Shown in pieces: positions 32,790-44,563 of a DNA stretch of 64,000 nucleotides. Made by a program: the position numbers and the translations under genes. Source of the stretch: Paraconiothyrium sp. Pb-2020 (lineage: Eukaryota; Ascomycota; Dothideomycetes; Pleosporales; Didymosphaeriaceae). The notes under the pieces were generated by a model. It was given only the letters and a program-made list of their open reading frames with translations. It was not told the DNA's origin and did no database searches. Where the stretch lies: NCBI GenBank assembly GCA_022419385.1, contig JAJUBI010000005.1, forward strand, positions 248,001 to 312,000, written 5' to 3'. Numbering within the stretch: position 1 is the first letter of the stretch; each line of letters starts with the position of its first letter.

Positions 32790-34396
32790 ATGGTATTAAC
32801 ACTCTGGGGTCGCCAGATCCGCTACCACAGCCCGTGGGTACAAAGCATCATCAGCGGCATCGGCGTTGGAGCATCAGCCGGCATCTATGTTGCGCTTAAT
32901 TTACTGGGAGCCGGTGGCGGCAGACCAGACTCAGCACACGTCGTTCAAGTTGTCAACGCGACGTTATGCTCAGTCTGGTTCTTCTCTTCCTCTTTCGGTG
33001 GCTCCATTTTAAACAAGCTCGGCCCTGGAATCACCATGTGTCTCGGTGTGCAGACATACGCTGTTTACGTTGGTTCGCTCTGGTACTACGACGAGATAGG
33101 CAAAACGGGATATCCGTACGCTGCCGGCCCGATTATTGGAATTGGAGCTGGTATGGTGTTCATCACAGCCGGCTACATCGCGACTGCGTACCCTGAAGAA
33201 AGAGATAAGGGCGCATATGCGACAATGTTGATGAACATGCAAGGTCTTGGTTCCGTCATCGGAGGCATTATTCCGGTCATCATCAACAGAAACAAAGACA
33301 CTGCAGCTGGAGTGCCCCGACCGGTCTACATCTCGTTTATTGTCATCATGATTATCGGAGGTCTCATCACGCTGCTCCTGCAACGTCCACAGAAGCTCAG
33401 AAGAGACGACGGTTCAACGGTAGCTGTGCATCCAGCTCGTGGAGCCTGGGAAGAGTTGAGGTCAAATCTGTTAATTTTTAGCGATCCGATTTTGCTCATG
33501 ATGTTGCCTGCATTCTTCCCGGCCGAATGTTTCTTGGTTTACAGCGGTTCTGTCAACGGTGAGATTATTTTGGAAACTGTTCGTCCAATTCTCTAACTTT
33601 AGTAGCCTACCTGAACGGCCTTCGTGCTCGTTCGCTATTGTCTTTTGTTGCTGTCTGCCTGCAAATTCCTGCTGGATGGGCGTTGCAATGGATTCTTGAC
33701 CGGCCGACCTGGGGAAGGCGCAAACGTGGTCTCATTGGACTGACCATCGTTGCTGTTCCACTGGTCGCAGCTTGGGTCTGGGAAATGGTGCGCTTCGTAT
33801 AGCTTCTAGTTGTGCCCTTCCAGACTGACCATGCAACAGATCCGCGTGCGTAATTACGACCGCAATGTCCCGGTCACGGATCCCACTGATTGGGACGAGC
33901 CGAGGTTTGGCTGGATCTTCGTGCTGTTTATGCTGAATTGGGTATTCTCGGTGAGTATACTGACATCTATAATCAGCCCTCGCAAGACTAAGTCTTCCTA
34001 CAGCAACTGTGGCACAACATCGTCTACTACTGGATCGGCGCCATCACCAACTCCCCGCAAAAGCTCACCCACTACGTCGGCGTGTTCCGCGGTGTACTCG
34101 GCGCCGGCGAAGCCGTCTGCTTCGGTCTCGACTCCATCAAGATTCCTTTCCTCGCTGAAGCTGGTGGTGGCCTGCTGTTCTACGTCCTTGGCATTTGCAG
34201 CTTTTACTACCTGGGTATCTACCATATCAAGGACACGAATTACGATCATCGCGAAGAGGGCGCTGTTATCCCGAACCATATCTTGGAGGGCAAGGGGCTG
34301 ACGGAGGGGCAAGATGTTGCGCAGATTCGGAGGAACTCAACTCTAGAGGAAAGCTCGGAGAAAGAAGACGTCAAGGTTGGTGGGAACGCTGCCTGA
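32790..34396 (+). CDS. UNC93-like (DUF895) major-facilitator membrane protein (485 aa)
   Basis: Exons 32790-33558, 33603-33787, 33840-33950, 34004-34396. Introns are 44, 52 and 53 nt with GTGAGA, GTGCGC and GTGAGT donors and CTAAC or CTGAC branches. About 11 hydrophobic segments are visible, starting with SPWVQSIISGIGVGASAGIY. The AGPIIGIGAGMVFITAGYIA stretch followed by YPEERDKGAYATMLMNMQGL is typical of fungal UNC93-like transporters. The cytosolic tail is charged (NSTLEESSEKEDVK). Substrate unknown; some members are linked to organic or sterol traffic. The first intron ends TAGTAG, so two acceptors three bases apart (exon start 33603 or 33606) add or drop one Val. A minus-strand GPI-protein gene converges on it, with stops only 129 bp apart. 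Confidence 0.88.
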
Positions 34397-34525
34397 TGTA
34401 GAAGAAATTACTATAGAGGGAGGTATCTGTATAGGCGCAAATCAAAGAGGTAATGGGAAACCCTATGCGACAGTGCGAAACTCAGGCGAACTGGTTGCGA
34501 AGAAAATTAACAGCAGGCTCATGGC

Positions 34526-35282
34526 TCACATAATCAGCACCAGAAGCAGCCCCAAGCCAACAATCATGCTCATCGAAGGGAGCGACAGAGGAACGGCGGT
34601 TCCAGGGTGCGAAGTTGCGGCAGCTGGAGTGCCCGAGCTAGCACCTGTGCTGCCGGTCCCGACCGCTGACAGACCGGACTCGAGTGATCCAGCAGCACCA
34701 GATTCGGAAGGATCAGGCGTCGCTGTTACCGACGAATCATCATCGGATGTAGATGGGTCCGGTGTCGCTGTTGCCGACGACACATCATCTGAGGCTTCAG
34801 CTGTACACCCCACGACACCGAAATTAATACAACCCGGTTTCACAGCACCACACACCGACCCAGGCGGACATAACCAGTCATCGTCCACCGACACGCACTG
34901 GACCGATGGTTTTGGAGGCCCGCTGCCCGTACACGCCGGTTGGCTCTATCACTCGAGATTAGCTCTTCTTTTCTGTTAATAGCGACAGATGGTAACTTAC
35001 ATATGAGGCGACACTAGCACCACAGTAGGTGCTATCGCTCAATGGACAGCATCCTTCGTCGGAAGTGCCTTGATTAACGCACCAGGCGGTTATGGGACAA
35101 CAGCCACCCGCACAACAAGCTGCGCCGCCAGCGCAGCAACCGGGTTGCGTCGGGCAAGTTGCGTAGCCGAAGGCAATGCCTTGGGAGCAGTCAGAGACGG
35201 GGTAGGGGTCGACAAAGGCGGCGGTCGTGAGGGCGGAAAGGGATAGGGCAACATAGAGCGAGCACTGAAAGAGGGAATACAT
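34526..35282 (-). CDS. secreted Cys-rich GPI-anchored surface protein (233 aa)
   Basis: Exons 35282-35001 and 34945-34526; 55-nt intron with donor GTAAGT, phase 0. Residues 1-22 are a signal peptide (MYSLFQCSLYVALSLSALTTAAF). The first half of the mature protein has 12 Cys in about 60 residues, many as CC pairs (GCCAGGAACCAGGCC). Six more follow after the intron. The second half is Ser/Thr/Asp-rich with a duplicated TATPDPS unit, as in glycosylated stalks. It ends in a GPI signal with hydrophobic tail MIVGLGLLLVLIM. This layout suggests a plasma-membrane or wall-attached protein. No known domain recognised; CFEM is unlikely because the Cys spacing differs. Confidence 0.85.
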
Positions 35283-35775
35283 TCCTCTGGTCAGATTCGA
35301 AGTGGGTCTTGACGAACTTGCACCGGCATCTACGGTCTATCTTTACATCTTTATCAGGTCTTCAACTAACGTTTTCGCAGTCTTAAGATTTTCGCGGCAC
35401 TTTCTTTCAGCTTCAGCTCCCCCGCGTACTCGCTATGGCCTGTCTCGTCCTAAGCGAACAGCCATACATCAACCTTGACCTCAGCCTTATGGCGCCTCTT
35501 GACCATGAGCTGCAAGCGAAAACGAACGTCTATCACTGCTAGGCTTCTCGGTGGTGCCTATCATCATGGACGCTCGATTCTCCGTTCACACCACCCCTAA
35601 AAGATCGTTGCTCTTGACCGGTCTGATAGCCCACGACTATGCCCCTCCCTTGCCACAAGTCATGCGTACGATGAAAACACCCTCGCGTGGCTTCGCTATA
35701 ACGAGCTGACGATATGGGGACATTCTTATGCGGAGCTGCAAGGGATACTTTGACGAAATTGTAAACAAGTTCCAC
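35283..35775. other. intergenic
   Basis: 493 bp between two minus-strand genes, so it holds the promoter of the GPI-protein gene. Short frames at 35539-35828 are unsupported. Confidence 0.45.
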
Positions 35776-36972
35776 TCAGGGTTCTCCCGCAACAGCCGCT
35801 CTCGTGATAAAGTCTTCACCCCTCGCATATTGCTCCGGCCACCCAGTTTGGCTCGCTTCCAACCCTGATGTCCCCCGGCTTCCTCGATTGGTGGTTGCTC
35901 GACTCGCGGACCAACTCCAGCCCAACGACAGCTTCTCTAAGAGACTATGGTCCAGCCTCTTCTTCTCGTAGTTCTGCCAAAAGATAAACTGGGGTGGTCG
36001 CAGCGTCCTGTGTCTCCGGACGATACGCGGGATATAAGGGCAGCAACCAACGATAATGACAATGCCCAACTCCGCCATGCTGTCTTACGGTCAGTTGGTG
36101 TTCGGCTTAGCCTGGATACTGCATACCATATGATCGCAGTTTGTGTAAGCAGCCACGTCTTGTCCGCGCGCTGCAAAATCAGGACGCGATAATATAGACC
36201 AAGACACCCAATCGCAACCGCCCTGTCTACACGTTAGTTCCCTTCCGCTCGCGTTTTCGGTGGAGCACTCACAACCCTCCAACCGCAAACACCGCTAATA
36301 TCGATATTTTCTTCTTCACATCGAACCTCAATTTCCACACCGCCCACATCGGCACAAGGAACGCTTCGACATCGCTCAACGTGTTCAAACCCCCAATCGC
36401 CATGTTTAACCGGTTGCTATCCATACAGCGCCCAGGAACGCTCGGCGTCCAAATCTTCTCCCTCGGCCAGCACGTGAAAACGTACAGGAAGAGAAACGTT
36501 GTGTAAGCCAGCGCGTTTACCACCAGCGACACCGTGATGACCCAGTACACCGCATCCCTTATGCGCGGCGATGTGAAAATCCGCTTCAATTGCATGAAGA
36601 TGGTGGCTTTCGTTAGCCACCGGAGATGGTGTAGCAAATGAAGATGTAGCTGTAGCGGCGCGAGCCTGCAATGAGCGTACCGATGGGCACGTCTGAGAGA
36701 TGGCGTGCGATGCCATTTGTAGTGTTGATGCATATTAAGGTTGCTTGGGTGATAAGGGCGAGCCAGGCGGTGTAGGAGAAGAAATCTTCCGGGCGGAGTT
36801 GGCGGGAGTAGATGTTCTCGTACACGCGGATGAGGATGAAGAAGAGTGTTATGGCTTGGACGCAGACGGTTGATACGATGACTTGGTCAAGGAGATCGGG
36901 TGGGTTCGCGAAGTTCGGTGGTGTTGCTGGTGAGCTTGCTGGCATTGCAGTAAGGTCAACGCTCGAGTTCAT
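35776..36972 (-). CDS. rhodopsin-like (Pth11-type, non-CFEM) 7-TM integral membrane protein, probable frameshift
   Basis: Start ATG at 36972, stop at 35776-35778. Introns 36223-36272 (GTGAGT donor) and 36080-36126 (GTATGC donor, CTGAC branch) are clear and join AVGGLAVAIGCLGLYYRVL and TAIIC/MAELGIVIIVGCCPY, the typical sixth and seventh TM segments of the fungal rhodopsin-domain family. TM1-TM2 are near residues 27-75 (VCVQAITLFFILIRVYENIY). The frame breaks near 36615-36620: RRYSYIFICYTISGG is followed by a stop, while the natural continuation LTKATIFMQLKRIF is in another frame, as if one base were missing after GGTGG. A 74-nt intron (GTACGC to AAAG, with a GCTAAC branch) would also restore the frame but would delete much of TM3. 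So either a pseudogene, a sequencing error, or an odd intron. Role: probable membrane sensor, ligand unknown. Confidence 0.75.
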
Positions 36973-37612
36973 TATCGCGAGAGTCGCACAGCCGGATTAC
37001 CGCAAGCAGCGGCATGTGCATTGATATGGAAGATAAAGCTTCCGAATTTGATGGAAAAAGCAAAGCCAACTCCCGGGATTGAAGCCGCCGGAAATGCGAG
37101 GATTTTTGGGATTTGTGCTCGTATGTGGGTATGCGCGGGGATTTGAACAAAGAATATCGTGTGATAGTGATAAGTTGCGGCGCCTCTATCGTTCGATAAA
37201 CAAAGAACTTTTGCTGGGCACATCTAGTTCACCACAGCCTCGGATTGTTTCAAAGTTCGTCAATGATGGAAAGGAGATTCCCAATGTAGCTTTGATCGTC
37301 ACATCGTAATCGCGTTGAAGCTTATGCAAATCAACCGGACCAGTCTCAACCCTCTAATGCACGTGAAGCCACTGCGAGTCGATGCGAACCTGATTGACAC
37401 ATTTACACGTTTATCAAATTGCAGTGACACTGCCCTTGGCAACCAGTTTGCTTTCTTAGCAAAAGGGATGTTGCATAATGATGTTTGTAGACACCCCCCA
37501 GTTAGCGCAGGCTTTTTCTGGAACTACCATGGGGATGATTCTGAATTCTTCATGTACAATCAGAAACCATCGACATCGTATAAACTCGTGCACCCCAGCA
37601 CATCCACATTCA
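36973..37612. other. intergenic
   Basis: 640 bp between the receptor-like gene and the P450 relic. The + strand open frame 37315-37683 is Ser/Pro-rich at its end and runs antisense over the relic, so I do not call it. Confidence 0.45.
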
Positions 37613-38002
37613 TCACTCCGACCTCTTCCCCAAGACTTCCACCCTCATCCCACTCTCCTTCCCCAGACTCGCCAACCCAATAAAACATTCATAATTCGTC
37701 TTCACATCCCTGTCATCATTTGTACACCATAGCTCTAACTCCCTCCAGCACCACGCGTACGCGATGCCAAAGTACAATTCCTTTGTCGCCAAATTCATAC
37801 CAAGGCAGCTTCTGCTACCGTGCCCAAACGTAAACTAAGTTTTCTTCAAGTCAGGGTTGTCTGGCCAGCGTTGCGCTCGGAACGCCATAGGCTCAGGCTA
37901 GATGTTCGGGTCGGTGTGGAGATATGGTGATCGATTCAGGTCAATTACGACAGGCTTATGAGGTATAGTAGCGACCTAAGCTGAGTTGGCGACACTCGCG
38001 AA
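37613..38002 (-). pseudogene. cytochrome P450 C-terminal relic with three in-frame stops
   Basis: On the minus strand one frame reads the P450 end region. It contains a TDPNI-stop-PEPMAFRAQRWPDN segment (the PERF/PERW block), then KKT-stop-FT, then the haem loop FGHGSRSCLGMNLA at 37828-37787, and runs to a TGA at 37613. The haem-ligand Cys is present. TAG stops lie at 37835-37837, 37898-37900 and 37976-37978, all in one frame with no frameshift. Upstream of about 38000 I cannot see the I-helix, K-helix or N-terminus, so most of the gene is gone or unrecognisable. The stops are compatible with G-to-A changes of TGG or C-to-T changes of CAG. I infer a dead fragment. Confidence 0.8.
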
Positions 38003-38521
38003 TCTTTCATGGGAAGGATTATCTTTAACTCTTATAATAACTTCGTTCTGATCTCTTTTTTCCGTTAATAAATAGTAAATTGTTACAAAGTGTCCGCGCT
38101 GTTGTTTTCGTCCCCGCGCCCATGAAGACACTGCTCTCAGCCATCAAGTGGTTTCCCCTCAGCATCATCTCTAAGGACGTGGAATGTCGACTGTGGCTGG
38201 CCTTTTTGTCAGCAATTTCATCTTCATCAGCAAGCGCCCAGTATAAGACGCCATGCGGAAACAGGATTAGGTATGTACAGATGTAGCGCCCAGGTCTACG
38301 CCATGAGAGACGATTCATGGCCTTTATACGTCTGAAACACCCAGTAAGGGGGCGTAAAGCATGATAGACGACGTCACGCGTTTGATGAATTCGGTTCTTA
38401 CGGACTTGATTATAGATGCAACTTACGGTTGCACGCAGCGGTGCTTGATTTGCCTACTAGTGTCTACCAGCGTCTCTAAAGCACCCACATACTTCTTCCT
38501 CAAACGCACAACAGGCCTGCG
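38003..38521. other. intergenic, upstream of the P450 relic
   Basis: 519 bp where the rest of a P450 gene might be expected. I see no P450 motif and no supported gene. Confidence 0.4.
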
Positions 38522-40436
38522 CTATAGGTCCTGGAATTCGAGCTTAACCAGTAGGGTACATGTTGTTTCATGACCTTTGAGATCCAACTAATGCCAAGGC
38601 GCAAAATTAGCTTGTGCTAGTATAGGAGTGCAAAGGGACCGTTCGTGGCGTTTTGAGGGGACAAACGTACCATACGTATGAAGTTCCACCCTGGCACTGC
38701 GTACATCAGGCGCACTGCAGCCACTGCAAATAGTGGGTTACGCGCGAAAGAATCATCGCTCTTGATGAGGAGACGTAAGAAAACCAATTCGTTGTCATCG
38801 TACTCCCACTCGAGAACCTCCTTCCACAATGGATCGGTCGGCGCTGGGTTTTCTTTATGAAGAAATCCGGTAAGTTTGTGTGGTTTGTATGGTTGGGTCT
38901 TGCGCTTTTGTGGTTGGTTTTGCAGGTCATCCGGATGAACAAGCGTGCACGTAAGATATGGCTTGATCTCATCGTCGCGACCTGATGGTAGAGGTACATC
39001 CGTTGCACCGGCGACATGCAGCCGGAGTCGCTTTCGCCTACCAGTGTTAAGCTTGCCATCTCCACCTAAACGTAAAGGCGCGGGTTTCAAGACGTAGCCA
39101 CCGGAACCTGAGAAGAGGGCTTCGTTCAGTTGCGAACTGGCTCCAAACGTTTGCCAGTTCAACGCGCAGATTTGGGCACCAATTCCCTACTTATGGTTAA
39201 TACACCGGAAATGTGGTCATCAGGAGTATTTCTTACCCAGAATGGGACAGGGGCGAGGTTCCTAGACGAAATACGTGTACCTTTAGGGAAGACACGCATC
39301 AGATGTTGGGAATTATGCACGGCAATCTTGGGACTGTTTGCTGGCATGTGTGATATCAGGCCGGTTTCCGAGACGTTGATCAGATGGTGATGGGGCGCAT
39401 TCTCAAGTACACTTTCGTACCAGGAGTTGTTCACCGGCTTTACCGACTGGGCATAGACACCCAGCTCGGCTAACTCAGGGATGATGCCTCCAGCGTTGAC
39501 GGACTTCTTTTGCTCTCTATACTGTTGATGCGCTTTTCGCTGCTCTTCGTCTTCGGATGAATCACTGCTGTCATCACTGTCTTTCTCGTCTGGGAGATGG
39601 TATTCAACCTTTGTGATAAGGACAAGTCAGCGTGGGTCATGAGATAGGGATACCTTACGTACAATCACAACGACTTTATTGCCAAGTTCGGCAAGAGTCA
39701 CATGCTCACCGCCTCCTTCCTGTTCGCGAGTGCCCTTTTCGCGTATAGCTCTACTCAAGAGGCGATCTTCAAACACTTCCCTCATTATCTGCGCCAATCG
39801 AAGCTGTCCGTGACTGCTGCAGTGGTTTTCAAGTGATATGATGATTGGGGCGGCTTTTCGCTCTTCCCGGGCTTCTTTATCCACAACATCGCGAATGACT
39901 TCGCATACCTTGCGAAAGGGGATATGGGAAACGAGCGTATAGCCATGAGTGACTTTAGGCTCATTCTTGTCGTCTTCGTTGTCCCAGGCATCAATCTCGA
40001 CGCAACGAGAACCGGTGTAGAGGGCTATCTCATACGCTGACGCATGGCTCTCTCCGTAGAGTTGATGAGCCATTAAGTATGTGTTGTGACTCGAGCTGAT
40101 GAAGTAGTCCGGCAACGGATGTCCTCGGTCGAGCACGTGTGGAGGGACATAAATGTGCGGGCGATCGAGAAATTCTCTCAAAGCTGAAGTGGGCTCATCA
40201 TGGTCCACGCCGGCTTCATCTTCAGAGAGCACGCCTTCTTTAGCTAGAAAATCTCTCAATGCGCGGCTCACTTTGAGTTGATTCTTAGTGATGGCAGACT
40301 GTCGGGAAGCATGGCCACCACCAGCCACAGTCTGTTCGTCAATAGCCTCGCCCTTGTCTTCATCGTCGACCTCCGATCGCTTGGAGAAGGGATTGAGCTT
40401 AGCGATACCGGAGACGAGTTCGGACATGATTGACAA
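38522..40436 (-). CDS. phosphoinositide-specific phospholipase C (578 aa)
   Basis: Exons, in transcription order: 40436-39654, 39608-39237, 39186-38671, 38587-38522. The last exon adds LDLKGHETTCTLLVK, the usual end of the C2 domain, joined through a GTACGT donor and a GCTAAT branch. X domain at about residues 98-260, with catalytic His117 (SSSHNTYL), Glu147 and Asp149 (CVEIDAWD), His164 (HGYTL) and Glu203 (SLENHCS). The Y domain has VNNSWYESV...NLAPVPFW joined to GIGAQICALNWQT. C2 follows (about 425-575). The X-Y linker is acidic (DEKDSDDSSDSSEDEE). The enzyme cleaves PIP2 to IP3 and diacylglycerol at membranes in Ca2+ signalling. There is no PH domain, and only a short N-terminal part where EF hands would be. 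Shares an 800-bp divergent region with the ammonia-lyase gene. Confidence 0.93.
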
Positions 40437-41234
40437 CCGGTTGCAGGATATAAGGAGTAGTAGGATATGTTGTGTTCAAACGGATGTGAACGATGACGTT
40501 CCGCTGCGGCTGGTGGGGCTGGGCTCTCAGCTGTGGTATTGCGCTAACCAAATACGGCACTCTCGATCGGCCACGTCCTCAGCACAATCCTTCACTCGCT
40601 TCCGTTGCTCTCCAACTGGCTGATAACTCGAGATAGTCTTAGCATGCACCGAATCGGAGCAGACATCAATTGCACTTCGAAAATTCTCTTGATCACACAC
40701 AGAACCTGGTTACCCTATAGTCACCTTGGTCACAGCCGCACGATTTCATTGCTTGTAAACGAGCGCCCAACGCATGCAAAAGTCATTTCCCCTGCGTCAA
40801 ACTTAATGCATAGCCAACACTACACTCTTAGCTCGTGCAGTGGGCTATACCATGTGGCGATCGTGGAACCTCTAATACTCGAATGGTGGGCCGTCTTGCG
40901 GAAATGATCCGCCTACACTAGTGAAATCGTAAAACTCTCATGATGTGCCAGCCATATGATTGAGTGGTTATCTACGAAGTCATCAGCGGGGCGTACAAAC
41001 AATGCGTCTTCGCCGACTGCTCTCACCGCCCTGACCATCTGACGTCACGTGAAGCGCACGCGAGTTTGCTGTAAGGGGAGTGCACCTACAAACACGTACA
41101 CTTGAGTGTGTTGTCTCCCGATTGGGTTTAGAATCTGGGAAAACACTGCTTTGATATGTATCATCTCGTACTCCCACGCTGCCTAAACCTCAAACCCCAC
41201 AAAGCCTGTACTGACGGGCCAGAATCTCTGCAAC
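40437..41234. promoter_or_regulatory. divergent promoter region between phospholipase C and the ammonia-lyase
   Basis: 798 bp between opposite start codons, with only short unsupported open frames. No distinct TATA box noted. Confidence 0.5.
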
Positions 41235-43438
41235 ATGAGCGCTACCCATGCTCAACATGTCTTCTCACAACGGGACGCCGCAAAACAGCGAACAAAACCA
41301 ATCGTTATTGACGGTGAAACCCTCAATCTAGGTCGAACGGTCGCCCTTGGTAGATATGGAGGTTCTGCTATCTTAACAGAAGACCGCGATGTATTAGACA
41401 AACTTGATGCGTGCGTCGCGGTGCTAAACAAACAACTACAGAATGGTAACACAGTATACGGTAAGTTCAGGGAGCTCCTGAAATTTGCACGACCAGTATT
41501 GATACAAGTGCAGGGGTCAACACAGGGTATGGAGGAAGCGCCGACGTTCGTTGTAGCTATGACGAGATGCACAAGCTACAACAAGCATTCATTCAACACT
41601 TGAATTGCGGAGTGACCTCGGTGCCGCCTGTACCAAACATCGATCAGGTCGCCCACTCGGCCTCTTTGAAGCAGGAGTGGGTACGAGCCGCGATGCTCAT
41701 CCGTGCCAACACAGTTGCGAGAGGTCATTCTGCAGTACGAATATCGACTATAAAGACGCTCCTGAAGTTACTAAGTCACGACATTCTTCCGGTGATCCCT
41801 ACTCGTGGAAGTATATCGGCATCTGGAGACCTGTCACCGCTTTCCTACGTTGCTGGCATGTTGGAAGGCAATCCGGACATCTACTGCTGGACAGGCCCAG
41901 TAGAAGATCGAAAGGTTGTACCTGCATCTGTAGCTCTTGCATTAGTGCACATCAAGCCAACAGTGTTCGACCCTAAAGAAGCGTTGGGCCTCGTCAACGG
42001 AACCGCCATATCTGCAGCTGCCGCAAGTATGACCTTGGCTTCCATGAACAACCTTCTGGCTCTCAGTCAACTTCTGACCGCTATGAAAGTTGAAGCTGTT
42101 CTCGGAACAGCCACGTCTTTCGCGCCTTTCATCTCAGACATTCGCCCGCATCCTGGTCAAGCGCAAGTCGCATCAGCTATATTTGGCGCACTGACGGGTT
42201 CCAAACTGGCTACAGGGCTTCTAGAAAGCCACAGACACACTCTCTTTCAGGATCGATACTCTCTACGCACAGTTCCGCAGTGGCTAGGCCCATTCGTTGA
42301 AGACATTCTCCTCGCCAACGAGCAACTCCGGGTAGAACTAAATAGCACAACAGATAACCCGCTCATCGACGCCAGCACTGGAGACATCTACCATGGCGGC
42401 AATTTCCAGGCTGTGTCAGTCACGTCCGCAATGGAAAAATGTCGATTGGCCGCGCAAGCCATCGGACGAATGCTTTTCTACCAATTTACCGAGATGACAG
42501 ACCCGGCCAAAAATCGAGGATTGCCTCCAAACTTGTGCGTTGATGAGCCTAGCACGAGCTTCACCTTCAAGGGCGTCGACACAAACATGGCGGGATACAT
42601 GTCGGAGCTTTCCTTCCTCGCCAACCCGGTGCACAACCACGTCGTCAGCGCCGAGATGGGAAACCAAGCACTGAACTCACTAGCTCTGATCAGCGCGCGG
42701 TATACCGATACGGCGATGGACATCCTATCGCTCATGTGCGCCTGTGCACTCTACGGCACATGCCAAGCGTTAGACCTACGTGCCATGAACCGTATTTTCG
42801 AGTCCAAATTACAGCTCGCGTTGGACGAAAGCACGGAGAACGTTCTCAATGCAATCGGCGTGGGTGAAGAATGGCAAGCCAAGGCCCAGATACAAGTCTG
42901 GAATTATGTCTCCGACCAGTTGCTCAAGACAACCACACTAGACTCTACGCCTCGCTTCGAAAGGGTAATGCAAGGCGCAAAAGCACCCCTGCTGTCTGTT
43001 CTTGAAGAAGCGAACGCAAATTCATCTAGCCTCTTGCAACACCTGGGTATCTGGACTGCGAACAATATCGACATAACCTTACGACTATTCAACCGGACGA
43101 GGCAGGATTACATCGAATCGGGCGACGCGAGCGAGCTTCTCGGAAGGGCTTCGAAACGGTTGTACCACTTCGTCAGGAATGAGTTGAAGGTTCCGATGCA
43201 TAAGGGAGTCGTGGACCATCCCATGTATCGCGGCTCTGGCGACCCAAACAACGTGTTCAAGAAGGCGGAGGATGCGTCTACAAAGCGGACGATTGGCCAC
43301 TGGGTCAGCGTTATCAATAATGCAATCCGGGATGATAGCGTGATGGATGTCGTGGTAGAATGTCTCAAAGACGGTCTGGATGCTGAACCTAAGCTCATGC
43401 CTCAGCGTCCCAACGGAGCGATCAATGGAGTGCATTAG
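41235..43438 (+). CDS. phenylalanine/tyrosine ammonia-lyase (PAL family, 716 aa)
   Basis: Exons 41235-41460 and 41514-43438. The 53-nt intron has donor GTAAGT, and the joint restores YGVNTGYGGSADVR. The catalytic MIO group forms from A178-S179-G180 in SISASGDLSPLSYVAG. Other family blocks: RANTVARGHSAVR, LVNGTAIS, ELNSTTDNPLID, GGNFQAVSV and AEMGNQALNS. Length matches fungal PAL of about 700 residues. The enzyme removes ammonia from L-Phe (or L-Tyr) to give cinnamate (or coumarate), and is a cytosolic tetramer. The selectivity pair aligned with the fungal HQ pair of EHQLCG is His104-Leu105 (QHLNCG here), which resembles tyrosine ammonia-lyases, so the substrate should not be assumed. Histidine ammonia-lyase is unlikely given length. 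C-terminus QRPNGAINGVH. Confidence 0.93.
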
Positions 43439-44563
43439 ATCATGAAATCTGGGGACAGAGGAGTATGCCATGTGGGCCGCTCACGAGCTGAAGTGCATGA
43501 TGAATACTCGAGTCACAAAAGCCTGGAGAAAGAGGGTTATGCTGGCTCGTTCGTTCGCTAGCAGAACGGTCTGGAGGTGCGCTGTTCTTCCAACGGAAGC
43601 AGCTTCTTTGTAGCATAGGCCACATGTGCGAGATATATGGAGCATTTGTCTTCGGTATTGCCCTTGAGACTTCCTCTCTCGTGTTCCTCCTTTGCCTCAT
43701 GATTTCTGCTGAAGGGGCGCCATGTTATCTGAGTTTCATGACTAATTGTTGGGGAATAGAAGAAAAGAGAACGTCAGCATGCCCTTACATTGAGATAGCA
43801 AGTCTTCCGAAATAATATATCCTGCCGAGCGATTGACATGTGGCAGAGGCGACAGCGCTTGACCAGGGATCTCGCCGGGTACCGGCTCCACCCCAAGAAA
43901 AGATGCGTGAAGCTTCGCGTCGTGATGAGACGGCGAATGGCTTGGACGAAGCTGGTCCAATGCTTGTGTTGGTTCGATGGCACAAGCTTGGTGGGCTTTG
44001 GGCGGGAAGAGTGGAGGTCGTAGTCGCGCACGGACTTCGCGTCTGGCCACAACGACGCGCTTCATTCATCACGCCTCATCTCTACACCATCACGTAGAAC
44101 GATGTATCGCCATCTTCCGGAAACACGCCGCGAAACAATCCAAAAGCATTCACGGCTCTTACTATGCTCTGCAAAGGCAAACGCGAGTTCCGTACGCGTC
44201 TTCCTGAGGCAATCAACCCCCGCCAAGTGCTTGGCCGTGCGATGAAACACCTCCGAGCTGCTTTGTTGAAACCCACCTTGACCACACGCAAACCCCGGGG
44301 CTGAAGATCACCCGCGGCCGCCGCGTCCAGCTGCGGATTTGCAGTTCTTCGCAACGGGTTTCAAGCACTTTGGCCAACATTGCCGAGCTTAGCTTAAGCC
44401 TTTACCATTGCACTTGACACGCCAAGCAGCACTGTCACCACCCTTGAAACTCCTCTGTGTTGCCCCGCATTTGTAGCAGTGGAGAGCAAAATGGAGAACC
44501 CCCCCAAGTATAAATCTGCGAATGGAGATTCAGGAATTTCCGTTTCCCGATTTCTTGCTAAAG
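43439..44563. other. intergenic, promoter of the BTB gene
   Basis: 1.1 kb, no supported gene. Frames at 43742-44354 on both strands are mutually overlapping and motif-free. A TATAAAT box lies at 44509-44515, 49 bp before the BTB start codon. Confidence 0.5.
44509..44515 (+). promoter_or_regulatory. TATA-like element upstream of the BTB gene
   Basis: TATAAAT, 49 bp before the ATG at 44564. If used, the leader would be short. Confidence 0.35.

Noticed and set aside
28867..34396. biosynthetic gene cluster (oxidases plus transporter)
   Set aside because: No backbone enzyme (PKS, NRPS, terpene synthase) or pathway regulator is present. The AlkB-like and UNC93-like genes are housekeeping-type families.
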